A DNA stretch of 64,000 bases from VMCP01 sp965659745 (GCA_965659745.1 CBFHXF010000002.1:1-64000); one strand, 5' to 3'. Positions 8,348 to 18,195 are shown, counted from the first letter of the stretch. Made by a program: numbers and translations. The notes: a model not told the origin generated them from the sequence alone.

Positions 8348-8372
8348 AGCCCTGAATTTCAGGGCTTTTTTT
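8348..8372 (+). terminator. Intrinsic terminator after tRNA-Gly
   Basis: Stem AGCCCTG (8348-8354) pairs with CAGGGCT (8360-8366) across a short AT loop, followed by a T tract to 8372. It starts 11 nt after the tRNA. The stretch from here to 8584 shows no gene, repeat or convincing structure. Confidence 0.85.
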
Positions 8373-8584
8373 ATGGATTCTTTTATAGCTTCTTTTATTA
8401 GAATATGGATGTATTTATGGGGTCAAGACGATCAAGGATCCTGATAATTCATTAATTGGGATTGAAACAAGGATATTGTTTTTGTTTTTCCAAATCTTGC
8501 CCAAATCCGTTAATGACAACTCAAGAAATTGTATTACCTGAAACCCTATTACATTAAATTATAAAGTAATTAACCCTATAAAAG

Positions 8585-8608
8585 AAAAGCCCCGTTTCCG
8601 GGGCTTTT
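8585..8608 (-). terminator. Intrinsic terminator of gldJ
   Basis: GCCCCG (8589-8594) and CGGGGC (8599-8604) form a 6-bp GC stem around a TTTC loop. The flanking A run on the plus strand gives a U tract for minus-strand transcription. It lies about 20 nt after the gldJ stop. Confidence 0.8.
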
Positions 8609-8628
8609 CACATACACATTAAAGAATT

Positions 8629-10317
8629 TTATTTACGACGTTTTGTTTTTGCGTCAATACCGCTAACAGGTAGTTTGTTGTATTTCTTTTTAGAGTTTCC
8701 TACTGGAGAACCTACACGGATCATTGCACAACGGAATCCTAAGTAAGAAGCCGATTGGTCTTGATCCAAGAAACGACGTGTTCCTGGAGTTGCTTGATAT
8801 ACGCGATCAGTCCAGTTACCCCCTTTGATTACACGCGCTTTGTCGTTTATCAAAGTAGTTACACCGTATTCGTACGTCAAATCTGGTTCTTCCATTCCAG
8901 CCTGCATATCCTTATATCCAATATTATCAGATTGACTGTAGTTACGACGTCCACCTTCTTTGATAGAAGTTTTCACTACATCTTGGTATTTGATACGGCC
9001 TAAATCGTCTTTGTCGCTCAATCCACCAGGCCCGTTAGGGTCCATTACCACTTGTTGGAATTTATTACCACGGAAAGGCATGAAAGCGTCCATATCTTCC
9101 AATGATAACGGACGGTAAACATCCATTACCCATTCAGATACGTTACCTTCCATATTGTACAAGCCGTATGCGTTAGGCCAGAAAGAATGCACATGAGTAG
9201 TAATCATACCACCGTCATTCAAGGGACCACCTGCAATACCGGCATAATCACCTTTACCGCGCATTACGTTCAAACGAATCTTACCACGATCGGCTTCTTT
9301 ACCATCTTTAATACGAATGGTGTAATCAGACCATGTGTAGATTTTGTTTTGGTCAATGTTGTCGAACTGCGTTTCACCAATAGCAGCTTTACATGCGTAT
9401 TCCCATTCTGCTTCTGTAGGCAAACGGTAGTCTGGCAATAAAATACCATCTTCCATTTTTACTTTAAAGCGTTTTTGATCTTTCTTTTTAGCTTTGGTAT
9501 AGTTACGCAAAGGCTTAGTTCCCAACATATTTCCAGCACCTCGTTTAGTGTTCACCGCTCCAGAGATATCCACTCCACTAAAAATTCCGTTATCTTGGCC
9601 TGAAAGGTAGGCACGGGTATTGAAATTATTGAAAGGATCACTGTTGATGGTTTGGTTACCTGCATCGAAATTAATCAAACGCTCACGATCTAATATCATC
9701 TCGTTCACACGGTCGGTACGCCATTTTGCGTATTCGTTGGCTTGGTGCCAGTTAACACCTACAACAGGATAATCTTGGTACGATGGATGGCGGAAATAGT
9801 ATTCCACGAAAGGCTCATTATAACCTAATTTGCTTCTCCAGCAATTGGTATCAGGTAGGATTTTGTTATATAATCCACCTTCAGATGCCGGATCGTTAGG
9901 ATCGATTTGAACACCTGCAAATTCGTGTGTGCTTTGTAATCCACTATTATTAGGATTGAACACACGTTGATACCAATAAACGAAATCACCATATTCGTGG
10001 TTACTTACCTCGCATTCGTCCATATAGAATGAATGAACGGTAACAGTTCTTTCCACGTTATCGTGTTCATATTTCAAATCGGTTTCGGTATTACCCATGG
10101 TAAAGGCACCCCCTTCGATTAGGACCAAACCAGGACCTGTTTCTTGTCCTTTGTATTTCAGTTTGGCATAACCTCCCCATTTGGGATCGTTGTGCATCTG
10201 TCCGGTGTTCTTGCTTTTAATTCTAGGACCACGCGGATCGCACGATGTGAAAACCACGCCTAGCAGCGCAGTTGCCATAAGTACTTTTGTTGTTTTCATT
10301 TTGAAATTCTTCAACAT
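8629..10317 (-). CDS. gldJ: Gliding motility / type IX secretion lipoprotein GldJ
   Basis: 562 residues. A lipoprotein signal ends in the lipobox F-T-S-C at about residues 23-26. The rest is a formylglycine-generating-enzyme-like (FGE-sulfatase) fold, with the early G-G-x-F-x-M-G stretch, D-E-C-E-V-S-N-H-E, L-P-T-E-A-E-W-E-Y and G-N-V-S-E-W-V segments typical of GldJ/GldK. Length and order fit GldJ, an outer-membrane lipoprotein needed for gliding and T9SS stability in Flavobacterium. The neighbours porU and porV match the known gldJ-porU-porV arrangement. An in-frame ATG at 10299 (M-K-T-T-K) gives a more compact signal peptide and could be the true start. Confidence 0.92.
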   Translation of the reverse strand: MLKNFKMKTTKVLMATALLGVVFTSCDPRGPRIKSKNTGQMHNDPKWGGYAKLKYKGQETGPGLVLIEGGAFTMGNTETDLKYEHDNVERTVTVHSFYMDECEVSNHEYGDFVYWYQRVFNPNNSGLQSTHEFAGVQIDPNDPASEGGLYNKILPDTNCWRSKLGYNEPFVEYYFRHPSYQDYPVVGVNWHQANEYAKWRTDRVNEMILDRERLINFDAGNQTINSDPFNNFNTRAYLSGQDNGIFSGVDISGAVNTKRGAGNMLGTKPLRNYTKAKKKDQKRFKVKMEDGILLPDYRLPTEAEWEYACKAAIGETQFDNIDQNKIYTWSDYTIRIKDGKEADRGKIRLNVMRGKGDYAGIAGGPLNDGGMITTHVHSFWPNAYGLYNMEGNVSEWVMDVYRPLSLEDMDAFMPFRGNKFQQVVMDPNGPGGLSDKDDLGRIKYQDVVKTSIKEGGRRNYSQSDNIGYKDMQAGMEEPDLTYEYGVTTLINDKARVIKGGNWTDRVYQATPGTRRFLDQDQSASYLGFRCAMIRVGSPVGNSKKKYNKLPVSGIDAKTKRRK

Positions 10318-10353
10318 GTGTATGATATAACGAGCGTATGTGCTTATTTATTG

Positions 10354-10361
10354 CAAACTTA
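10354..10361 (-). promoter_or_regulatory. Promoter -7 core for gldJ
   Basis: Minus strand reads TAAGTTTG, a perfect TAnnTTTG core, 36 nt before the upstream ATG and 54 nt before the alternative ATG of gldJ. No clear -33 element. Confidence 0.55.
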
Positions 10362-10401
10362 CAGTTAAATTCTGTTTTTTTAAATTTGAATTGTCTTGTG
10401 A

Positions 10402-11409
10402 TTAAAACTCTGGACACTTTAGCGGGCGGAAAGGTTTAGAACCTGGAGGTACACACCAATCGATGGTGGCGCTTACTTCATGACTAGAAGGAATGGCACT
10501 TCGACCGTCACTTACTGTAAAGTCATAGCTGTAACCAAATTTAAAACGATCTTTTCTAAAACCTACTAATAATATCACCGCATCTGAGGTGTTATAGTTA
10601 CCAAATGTTTGACGGAACCATAAGCCTGTAACTAATGGACCTTTATTTACGTAAAATCCTAAGTTCAACTGGGTAAAGTTTCTTTGAACCATGAACAATG
10701 CGTTAGGCGAGATATTGTCTTCGCTAAAGCGGTTACCTCCGTATTTGATGTTTCCACCCATGTGTGCGGTTATACGTGTAGGTAAAATTTCATCGGGATT
10801 CTCATAAAAACTCCAATTGGGCTGGGTAATATTGTGAAAGGCAACCCCACCGTAAAACTTGGAATTGTATACAACCCACCCGGCATTAAAGTTAGGATAG
10901 GTAACTCGTTGAGAGGCTTGTTGTTCTCCAGTAGGATTAACAAATCCTTGAGTGGGAAGGATTTGATCACCGAAACGCAAGCGATTCCAATCTAAACTTT
11001 TAATGGCTAAAGCTCCTTGTAAACCGAAACGCATTACAGCAGCGTTACGTCCACGACCTAAGGGTAGGTAATAACTGTAAACACCACTGATGGTTGTGGA
11101 TTGTAATAAACCTGAGCCTGCAACATCATGAAAAACCATAGCGCCGATACCGCCACCAATGCTTGGAATATGTTGGTCCCATGAAAGATTGTAAGAACGA
11201 AAAGTTCCAGGAAGACTGGGCCATTGATTTCGGTAATTCATGGAAACACGTCCTGCTGCTCCGGTTTGACATACAGCAGACCCTGCTAATGCTGGGTTTG
11301 TGTATACGGGAGCCGCGTAGAATTGCGTAAGTTCTGGGTCTTGAGCTGCTAAATTGCCGCTCGCCAAAACTAACATACCCATCAATGCAATGCGTAGTGA
11401 TTTCTTCAT
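10402..11409 (-). CDS. PorP/SprF-family type IX secretion outer-membrane protein
   Basis: 335 residues from the chosen start. A signal peptide (M-K-K-S-L-R-I-A-L) is followed by the family hallmark Q-D-P-E-L-T-Q-F-Y-A-A-P-V-Y-T-N-P-A-L-A-G. The rest has alternating beta-barrel strands, and a short Cys-containing tail closes the protein. PorP/SprF proteins are outer-membrane T9SS components; SprF-like members are needed for secretion of type B (CHU_C-ending) cargos such as SprB. Two such cargos are in this window, though nothing links them directly to this paralogue. The reading frame extends 96 nt upstream, but a promoter core at 11431-11438 lies inside that extension and M-K-K-S gives a proper signal peptide, so 11409 is preferred. 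Confidence 0.9.
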   Translation of the reverse strand: MKKSLRIALMGMLVLASGNLAAQDPELTQFYAAPVYTNPALAGSAVCQTGAAGRVSMNYRNQWPSLPGTFRSYNLSWDQHIPSIGGGIGAMVFHDVAGSGLLQSTTISGVYSYYLPLGRGRNAAVMRFGLQGALAIKSLDWNRLRFGDQILPTQGFVNPTGEQQASQRVTYPNFNAGWVVYNSKFYGGVAFHNITQPNWSFYENPDEILPTRITAHMGGNIKYGGNRFSEDNISPNALFMVQRNFTQLNLGFYVNKGPLVTGLWFRQTFGNYNTSDAVILLVGFRKDRFKFGYSYDFTVSDGRSAIPSSHEVSATIDWCVPPGSKPFRPLKCPEF

Positions 11410-11430
11410 AGTGGTTCTATACTTGGGTAA

Positions 11431-11438
11431 CAAATGTA
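11431..11438 (-). promoter_or_regulatory. Promoter -7 core for the PorP/SprF gene
   Basis: Minus strand reads TACATTTG, a perfect TAnnTTTG core, 21 nt before the chosen ATG at 11409. It lies within the longer in-frame extension and so helps fix the start. Confidence 0.6.
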
Positions 11439-11612
11439 AAGATAAAACGATTGAAATAAAAAAATATTTTGATTCGGTTGGGCATTGGACAAGGACTTTC
11501 ATCAAAACATGACATTCATGAGAAACTAATGATGATAGTTTTTAGTTACGGTTTTGACGTCAATTTTACATCATTGTGAGACTCACCTAAAATGATTCCA
11601 TTTAAAAAGCGT

Positions 11613-11620
11613 TATCTTTA
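11613..11620 (+). promoter_or_regulatory. Possible -7 core for porU-porV
   Basis: TATCTTTA, one mismatch to TAnnTTTG, 14 nt before the porU ATG. Weak evidence because the final G is replaced. Confidence 0.35.
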
Positions 11621-11634
11621 CAACACGATTTTTT

Positions 11635-14600
11635 ATGTTAGCTAAAATCATATCTCATTCCAAACTTGCCATCATAATGGTCATTTTCAGTGCTTTCATT
11701 AGTAAAGGCATGTCCCAATTCAATGGCGAAATACAACCCTTTGCAACTGGCAAATGGGTATATATTAGTGTAGGTAAAGGAGGTTTTTTTAAAATAGGAT
11801 ATGAAGAACTTCAACAATACGGGTTAAATCCTTCTCAGATCAATCCTCGAACAATAAGGCTTTTTGCTTCCCAAGGTGCTGGATATCCCGATATCAATGG
11901 GGCTGTCACTTCAAGCGCTCCTGAAGTGCCCATTTTTGTAAGTGGTGAATCAGACGGTACCTTTGATAAGGGCGATTACATCGTATTTTATATCGAACCC
12001 CTAGTGTCCTTTGAACCCGACAATGTTCGATTCAATAGAAACCGCCACCAATATGCCCAAAACATAGTGGCGTACCTAGGCACGGACAACTCTACAAATG
12101 GAAAACGCGTGAATCTTTTATCCAATAATAGCCAAGGTAATGTACCTATTATATATGGTGGATGTGTTTTGGACTTAATCGAAAACGATATTCAAAATCC
12201 ATTAGGGATGGGTCGTGTTTGGCTGGGAGAAAAGTTAGGCAATGAAACCTTAAATCGCACCTATAATACCCAAATACCCACTGGGGCTGATTCCACTTGG
12301 CTCCAATTCCGAATAGGCGCCTCCATGGTAGATGAAACGGGAAATTTGAATTTTAAATACGGCAATCTGAATTTTGACCTTTTCCTTCGCAGAAATATTT
12401 CCGGCGACGAACCTGTTTACACCCAACAATTTCAGTTACAAACCACCGAAACGGGTAATTTACCATTAAGCTTAAGTCTTACGCGTAAAAATTCACAGTC
12501 GGCCGCTTATCTCGATTATCTTCTTTTGCAATCCTTTGGAAAGCACCAAAATATAACGGCAACCGATTGGTATTACCCGCAACTCAAAAATGAAGATGTA
12601 TCAAAAGGCGTGTTTTTTGAATTCTCGGGGGAAGTTGCAGAACGCCAGGTATGGGATGTTAGCAATCCTTATGCGCCAGCGCTATTGCCTTCCATTACCC
12701 AAGGAGCTAATCAACATTATTATCATGCCAATCCTGTCGCATCGGTGCATTTAGCCGTTCAGGTGATTTCCCAAATGAATAAACCTGCGTTTTTGGGAGA
12801 AATTGTCCAATCAACCGCCAATACACAAATTGCGCCTACCTTATATATTGTAGATGCGGCCTTCGCTGCCGTATTAAGAGGATTAGATTGGCCCAATATA
12901 AATCCTCAGAGTAAAATAATTACCCTGCAGGAAATCTATCATCAATACAGCGGAGGAGAGCCTGATTTAGGGGCCATCAGAGCCTATTTGCGATTCTTGT
13001 ACACCCATTATAAAGACAATAACGAAAATCCTATTCTCAAGTATGTAACCTTAATCGGTGCGGCGTCTTACGACTTTTTTGATCGCATTCCAGGGAATAC
13101 GAATTTCGTGCCTATATATCAGTCTTTAGGGGAACAGAAAACTTCGAATTTTAGTTTAGACGATTATATCGGCTATTTGAATGAAGGCGAAGGCGATCCC
13201 CGGGTAGGACAGAGTCAGTTGAATGTGATTGTAGGACGTGTTCCTGCTCGGAGTGAGAATGAAATTTTGCAATTTTTCGAAAAACGCAAAAATTACCTTA
13301 CCCCTAAAAGTTTGGGATCTTGGAGAAGTAGAATCACCTTCGTAACCGATGATGTAGATGAATCTTGGGAAAAGGAATTTACTTATGAATCTGAAGATTA
13401 TGCTAACTATATAACCAAGAACCACCCTTATTTACGCGTGAATCGCATTTATGCGGATGCGTTTGTTCAAAAAACCAATGGAAATAATGAAGCATATCCT
13501 GAAGTAAGTGCGTCATTAAAAAAGAGTTTTGAAGACGGAAGCTTATTTATCAATTATCAAGGACATGGCGGAGAAACCGGTTGGGGACAAGAAGCATTTT
13601 TTGACATTCCCACAATCAATTCACTGCAAAACCCCAATAATTACCCCGTTTTATTTACAGCAACCTGTGAATTCTCCAGATTCGATAACCCATTATTACA
13701 ATCAGCAGGTGAAAAAACATTGTTTAGAAAAAACGGGGGAGCGATAGCGTTAATGACCACCACTCGCACCGTTTGGGTTTCTGGAAATTCCATAATTAAC
13801 GATGCATTTTGGAAGAACTACGGATTTCCGAAACCGAATGAACCGATTCCTACATTGGGCGAATTATATGGAAGGCTTAAAAATCGACCTCGTTTGAATT
13901 CAGAAGATAATAAGTTCGCGTTAATGGGCGATCCTTCGATGAGATTGGCCTTTCCCGAACATGTAGTAGATATCGATTCTATTAATGGTGAGCCGTTTGA
14001 AAATTTCCAAGATACCCTTAAGGCATTTTCGGTTTTAAGAGTAAAAGGACATGTAAACGAAAGATTGAAGGGTTTAATGGATGATTTCAATGGAGATTTG
14101 GAGGTGGAGATTTTCGATAAGCCCACACAGCAATTCACCCTTGATAACGATAATGCAGGAATTCGAATTCCTTTTAATCAAGAATCTAGCATCATATATA
14201 AAGGTAAGGTAACGGTGAGTAAAGGCCGTTTTGAATTTGCTTTTGCCATACCTAAAGATATATCCTATCAAATAGGTGAGGGACGTTGTATTTTTTACGC
14301 CCAAGACGGTAGGCGAGATGCAGCAGGATTTTGGAAATTTCAAATTGGGGGCTCAAGTGCCATTAAAGATATCGATACGGTGGGTCCAATTGTTCGTGCA
14401 TTTATGGGCGATACCCTATTTATAAATGGTGGTAATGTTCAATCACAGTCAGCTTTTGTGGCGCGTATTTTTGATCGTAGTGGATTGAATGCCACAGGGT
14501 CAGGTATAGGCAGAGATATGGTTCTAACAATAGACCAAGGAACCAAGGATGAACGCAGTTTTGTGGTTAATGAGTTTTTTAGTTATGATGCAAACTCCTA

Positions 14601-15045
14601 TCAGCAGGGTACTATTGTATTTCCTTTAGATAATTTAACCCCAGGAATGCATAAGGCACATATCAAAGTTTGGGATATTTTTAATAATTCAGGAACTGCA
14701 GAAGTTGATTTCAATGTGGGACCTGCACGCGAATTGAAAATTTCAGAGTCTCTAGCGATTCCTAATCCGATAAATTCACTCGAAAATTTGCGATTTTCGC
14801 TAATTCATAACATGCCCAACGAGGACTTAAACGCGAAAGTTTCAGTCTATACCCTAAGCGGGGTAAGGGTTTTCGAGCGTGAAGCGTTCATTTGGTCGGC
14901 TCCAAGCAAATTAATTTTACCCGAAATCCACGAAGATTGGTTTGGGGGATTCGATTTGCCAGCGGGTCTTTACGTTTATCAGATCCAGTTAACTACCCAA
15001 GACGGCTTGTCTGATAGGGTTTCTGGAAAGATGATTAAACCGTAA
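11635..15045 (+). CDS. porU: Type IX secretion system sortase PorU
   Basis: 1,136 residues with an N-terminal signal peptide. The central gingipain-like C25 peptidase domain has the catalytic pair: His644 in Q-G-H-G-G and Cys678 in T-A-T-C-E-F-S-R-F-D. The C-terminal region ends in a beta-rich type A CTD-like domain (V-S-V-Y-T-L-S-G-V-R followed by G-L-Y-V-Y-Q-I). In Porphyromonas gingivalis PorU removes CTD signals from T9SS cargo at the cell surface and joins them to anionic LPS; homologues elsewhere are placed in the attachment complex with PorV. It is divergent from the gldJ/PorP side and 4 nt ahead of the porV reading frame, as expected for a two-gene operon. Confidence 0.95.
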   Translation: MLAKIISHSKLAIIMVIFSAFISKGMSQFNGEIQPFATGKWVYISVGKGGFFKIGYEELQQYGLNPSQINPRTIRLFASQGAGYPDINGAVTSSAPEVPIFVSGESDGTFDKGDYIVFYIEPLVSFEPDNVRFNRNRHQYAQNIVAYLGTDNSTNGKRVNLLSNNSQGNVPIIYGGCVLDLIENDIQNPLGMGRVWLGEKLGNETLNRTYNTQIPTGADSTWLQFRIGASMVDETGNLNFKYGNLNFDLFLRRNISGDEPVYTQQFQLQTTETGNLPLSLSLTRKNSQSAAYLDYLLLQSFGKHQNITATDWYYPQLKNEDVSKGVFFEFSGEVAERQVWDVSNPYAPALLPSITQGANQHYYHANPVASVHLAVQVISQMNKPAFLGEIVQSTANTQIAPTLYIVDAAFAAVLRGLDWPNINPQSKIITLQEIYHQYSGGEPDLGAIRAYLRFLYTHYKDNNENPILKYVTLIGAASYDFFDRIPGNTNFVPIYQSLGEQKTSNFSLDDYIGYLNEGEGDPRVGQSQLNVIVGRVPARSENEILQFFEKRKNYLTPKSLGSWRSRITFVTDDVDESWEKEFTYESEDYANYITKNHPYLRVNRIYADAFVQKTNGNNEAYPEVSASLKKSFEDGSLFINYQGHGGETGWGQEAFFDIPTINSLQNPNNYPVLFTATCEFSRFDNPLLQSAGEKTLFRKNGGAIALMTTTRTVWVSGNSIINDAFWKNYGFPKPNEPIPTLGELYGRLKNRPRLNSEDNKFALMGDPSMRLAFPEHVVDIDSINGEPFENFQDTLKAFSVLRVKGHVNERLKGLMDDFNGDLEVEIFDKPTQQFTLDNDNAGIRIPFNQESSIIYKGKVTVSKGRFEFAFAIPKDISYQIGEGRCIFYAQDGRRDAAGFWKFQIGGSSAIKDIDTVGPIVRAFMGDTLFINGGNVQSQSAFVARIFDRSGLNATGSGIGRDMVLTIDQGTKDERSFVVNEFFSYDANSYQQGTIVFPLDNLTPGMHKAHIKVWDIFNNSGTAEVDFNVGPARELKISESLAIPNPINSLENLRFSLIHNMPNEDLNAKVSVYTLSGVRVFEREAFIWSAPSKLILPEIHEDWFGGFDLPAGLYVYQIQLTTQDGLSDRVSGKMIKP

Positions 15046-15049
15046 ACAA

Positions 15050-16354
15050 ATGAAACAAAAAACCAAAAAGATGAATCAACGTAAAAAAAATTACCAATCT
15101 AAAGAACGAAACCCTATTTTTGTTGGGTTACCTATGTCGAGGAAATTAGTATGTGCAGCTTTGGGCTGCCTAGCATTTGCAAGCTCCAATCTTAAGGCTC
15201 AAATAACAACGGGTCAAATCACCGGGGCAGAATTATCTGGCGAATTGAATGCAGTGAGCACAATGGTGCCCTTTTTAACAATTTCTCCAGACAGCCGTTC
15301 TGCCGCAATGGGAGATGTAGGAGTAGCACTTTTCAATCCAGATGCCAACAGTGCCGCTTGGAATAATGCCAATTTAACTTTTGCTGAGAATAAAACAGGA
15401 TTCTCGCTTTCTTATGCACCTTGGTTGCGTCAGTTAGTAAACGATGTAGGGTTTTCTTACTTGTCGGGATATTCGAAAATTGGCAAAAATTCTGCCGTAT
15501 CTGGATCTTTCCGTTATTTCTCATTGGGAAATATAAACTTTACCGATTTTGACGGTAATCCAACAGGTAGTTTCAACCCTAATGAATTTGCATTCGATAT
15601 TGGTTATGCCACAAAATTTTCTGAGAAATTTGCAATGGGCGTTAATTTGCGCTATATCTACTCCAATTTAGTAGGATCAGGTGTTCGCAACGGAATTGAT
15701 TATACAGCGGGAACCTCTGTAGCCGGTGATATAAGCTTAATATATCGCGATGAAATTAGGGCCGCTGGCAAAAGGCACCGCTTTAACGTAGGATTGAATT
15801 TGCAGAATATTGGTGCTAAAATGACCTATTCTTCAGAAGAAAAAAGAGATTTTATTCCTACCAATATGAAGTTTGGCGTAGGTTATAAATATGAAATTGA
15901 TGATCATAATGAATTGTTTATTTACGCTGATGTAAACAAATTACTGGTTCCGACCCCGCCATTTGTACTTCAAAAATATACTGGAGGCGATTCTATCGAT
16001 CCTAATACCAACCAAGTGGCCATCATCGGAAAAAATAAAAATGTAAGTCCAGTTCAAGGTATTATCCAGTCTTTTTACGATGCGCCAGGTGGATTTTCAG
16101 AAGAAATTCGTGAATGGACACCTTCTGCAGGTTTTGAATATGTTTATGAGAAGATGTTTGCCTTAAGAGGAGGAATGTTTTATGAAGCAGCAACAAAAGG
16201 CGGCCGTCAATACATGACATTAGGGATGGGACTTAAATTCGAATCTCTTACTTTAGATGCGGCTTATCTAATTCCTTTTGCCAACCGTCATCCCTTACAA
16301 AATCAAATGAGATTTTCATTGTTATTCGATATGTCATCTTTATCTGATGATTAA
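15050..16354 (+). CDS. porV: Type IX secretion outer-membrane shuttle protein PorV (LptO)
   Basis: 434 residues as an open frame. An ATG at 15134 would start M-S-R-K-L-V-C-A-A-L, a clean signal peptide ending at K-A-Q; the 28 residues before it are Lys/Arg-rich and may not be translated. The mature part contains the PorV signature P-F-L-T-I-S-P-D-S-R-S-A-A-M-G-D followed by N-S-A-A-W-N-N-A-N, then FadL-like barrel strands. PorV collects T9SS cargo from the translocon and delivers it to the PorU attachment complex. It follows porU by 4 nt (or 88 nt with the later start) and is followed by a strong terminator. Confidence 0.94.
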   Translation: MKQKTKKMNQRKKNYQSKERNPIFVGLPMSRKLVCAALGCLAFASSNLKAQITTGQITGAELSGELNAVSTMVPFLTISPDSRSAAMGDVGVALFNPDANSAAWNNANLTFAENKTGFSLSYAPWLRQLVNDVGFSYLSGYSKIGKNSAVSGSFRYFSLGNINFTDFDGNPTGSFNPNEFAFDIGYATKFSEKFAMGVNLRYIYSNLVGSGVRNGIDYTAGTSVAGDISLIYRDEIRAAGKRHRFNVGLNLQNIGAKMTYSSEEKRDFIPTNMKFGVGYKYEIDDHNELFIYADVNKLLVPTPPFVLQKYTGGDSIDPNTNQVAIIGKNKNVSPVQGIIQSFYDAPGGFSEEIREWTPSAGFEYVYEKMFALRGGMFYEAATKGGRQYMTLGMGLKFESLTLDAAYLIPFANRHPLQNQMRFSLLFDMSSLSDD

Positions 16355-16407
16355 TCCGACAACCTAAATAAAGATAATAAGTTACTCTTTAAAAGCATTC
16401 TAAAGGA

Positions 16408-16438
16408 AGCTGCCTCATAACCGGGGCAGCTTTTTTTT
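16408..16438 (+). terminator. Intrinsic terminator of porU-porV
   Basis: AGCTGCC (16408-16414) pairs with GGCAGCT (16425-16431) around a 10-nt loop, followed by eight T. The 16439-16615 stretch that follows shows no gene or structure that I can support. Confidence 0.85.
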
Positions 16439-16615
16439 GCGAATAACTTGTGTATCGGAAGTAACTTTTGCATTTGGTAGATGAGTAGCCATTAGGATAA
16501 TGGTGAAAATTCAAGCGTATGCCGGCTTATAATATTGATCAAACTTTGTGAATTGGTAGTAAATGGTAAATTATGACGCTATTACGAATGAATTAGAGTC
16601 CTTGTAATGGCACTT

Positions 16616-16649
16616 TTTGGTATTTATTACTCATACTTGCGTAACTTTG
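16616..16649 (+). promoter_or_regulatory. Promoter for the carboxylase operon (-33 and -7)
   Basis: TTTG at 16616-16619 and TAACTTTG at 16642-16649, separated by 22 nt, match both Bacteroidota promoter elements. The core ends 4 nt before the ATG at 16654, so the transcript is predicted to be leaderless. Confidence 0.65.
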
Positions 16650-16653
16650 CAGC

Positions 16654-18195
16654 ATGTCGGATCCTAGAGAAAAATTGGCCCAGAAAAGGGTCGATGCCCT
16701 TCAAGGCGGTGGACCTAAACGCGTTGAAGCACAACATGCAAAGGGGAAGTTAACAGCAAGAGAGCGAATTGACTTGCTTTTAGACGAAGGATCTTTCCAA
16801 GAAATTGGCAATATGGTAGTGCATCGCAGCCATGATTTTGGTATGGACCAACAGCGTTTACTAGGAGATGGCGTGGTTACAGGATATGGTAAAATCCACG
16901 GTCGATTGGTATATGTATTCTCGCAAGATTTCACCGTTTTTGGTGGTTCATTGTCAGAAACGCATGCTGAGAAAATTTGTAAAATTATGGACTTGGCCCT
17001 TGAAAATGGAGCCCCTGTTATCGGCTTGAACGACTCAGGTGGTGCAAGAATTCAAGAAGGTGTTGTTTCTTTAGGTGGATATGCCGACATATTCTACCGA
17101 AATACGCGCAGTAGTGGGGTAGTTCCGCAAATAAGCGCTATTATGGGTCCCTGTGCCGGTGGTGCTGTATATTCACCCGCTTTAACAGACTTTATTTTCA
17201 TGGTTGAAAAAACCAGTTACATGTTTGTAACGGGTCCCAATGTTGTAAAGACGGTAACGAACGAAGATGTTAGTGCAGAAGATTTAGGTGGAGCCTCTGT
17301 ACATGGAGCCAAAAGTGGTGTTGCACATTTTACGGTCGCCAATGAAGTTATGTGTTTGACCCAGATTAGAGATTTGATGCAATATATTCCTCAAAATTGC
17401 GAGGAGAAATCTCCTTTGAAATTCTACCAAGGTCAATCTGAGATTCGTGAAAAACTAAAAAATATCATTCCTGACAACCCCAATCAACCTTACGATATAA
17501 AAGAAGTAATTGAAGAAATAGTCGATGCAGACTCTTTTATGGAAGTCCATAAAGATTTTGCTGAAAACATTGTAGTCGGATTTGGTCGTTTAGCTGGCAG
17601 AAGTATTGGAATCATCGCCAATCAGCCTAGTTATTTAGCAGGAGTTTTAGACGTTCGTAGCAGTCAAAAAGGAGCCCGCTTTGTTCGTTTTTGCGACGCT
17701 TTCAACATACCCTTGTTGGTATTAGAGGATGTACCCGGATTTTTGCCAGGTACGGATCAGGAATGGAATGCTATTATCACTAATGGAGCTAAATTACTTT
17801 ATGCCTTTAGTGAAGCAACAGTGCCAAGAATTACGGTAATTACCCGTAAAGCATATGGAGGTGCCTACGATGTGATGAATTCTAAGCACATAGGTGCCGA
17901 TATGAACTTTGCTTGGCCCACAGCGGAAATTGCCGTTATGGGGGCAAAAGGCGCCGCTGAGATTATCTTCAAAAAAGAAATTGATTCCGCTGAAAATAGA
18001 GATACCGCATGGAAGGAAAAAGAAAAAGAATATTCCGATATTTTTGCCAATCCCTATAGAGCCGCTGAAAGAGGATTTGTAGACGAAGTAATCTACCCAG
18101 AAGAAACCCGTGAAAAACTAATACGTGCTTTTGAAATGTTGCAAAACAAAGTGGCCAATAATCCACGTAAAAAGCACGGTAATATGCCGCTTTAA
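16654..18195 (+). CDS. Acyl-CoA carboxylase carboxyltransferase subunit (PccB/MmdA type)
   Basis: 513 residues, the usual length. The start D-P-R-E-K-L-A-Q-K-R and the K-G-K-L-T-A-R-E-R-I-D-L-L-L-D segment are typical of propionyl/methylmalonyl-CoA carboxyltransferases. Two crotonase-like halves are present, with oxyanion-type glycine motifs G-G-A-R-I-Q-E-G and C-A-G-G-A-V-Y-S in the first, and G-F-L-P-G and A-Y-G-G-A-Y in the second. It transfers CO2 from carboxybiotin to an acyl-CoA. It is followed by separate carrier (AccB-type) and biotin carboxylase genes. Substrate could be propionyl- or acetyl-CoA, or it could act as a decarboxylase component; no membrane beta subunit is nearby. Confidence 0.93.
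   Translation: MSDPREKLAQKRVDALQGGGPKRVEAQHAKGKLTARERIDLLLDEGSFQEIGNMVVHRSHDFGMDQQRLLGDGVVTGYGKIHGRLVYVFSQDFTVFGGSLSETHAEKICKIMDLALENGAPVIGLNDSGGARIQEGVVSLGGYADIFYRNTRSSGVVPQISAIMGPCAGGAVYSPALTDFIFMVEKTSYMFVTGPNVVKTVTNEDVSAEDLGGASVHGAKSGVAHFTVANEVMCLTQIRDLMQYIPQNCEEKSPLKFYQGQSEIREKLKNIIPDNPNQPYDIKEVIEEIVDADSFMEVHKDFAENIVVGFGRLAGRSIGIIANQPSYLAGVLDVRSSQKGARFVRFCDAFNIPLLVLEDVPGFLPGTDQEWNAIITNGAKLLYAFSEATVPRITVITRKAYGGAYDVMNSKHIGADMNFAWPTAEIAVMGAKGAAEIIFKKEIDSAENRDTAWKEKEKEYSDIFANPYRAAERGFVDEVIYPEETREKLIRAFEMLQNKVANNPRKKHGNMPL

Noticed and set aside
10223..10417. Small minus-strand frame upstream of gldJ
   Set aside because: It overlaps the gldJ start in another frame, covers the gldJ promoter and encodes no recognisable protein.
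11410..11505. Upstream extension of the PorP/SprF frame
   Set aside because: A perfect promoter core at 11431-11438 lies inside it and the signal peptide begins at 11409.
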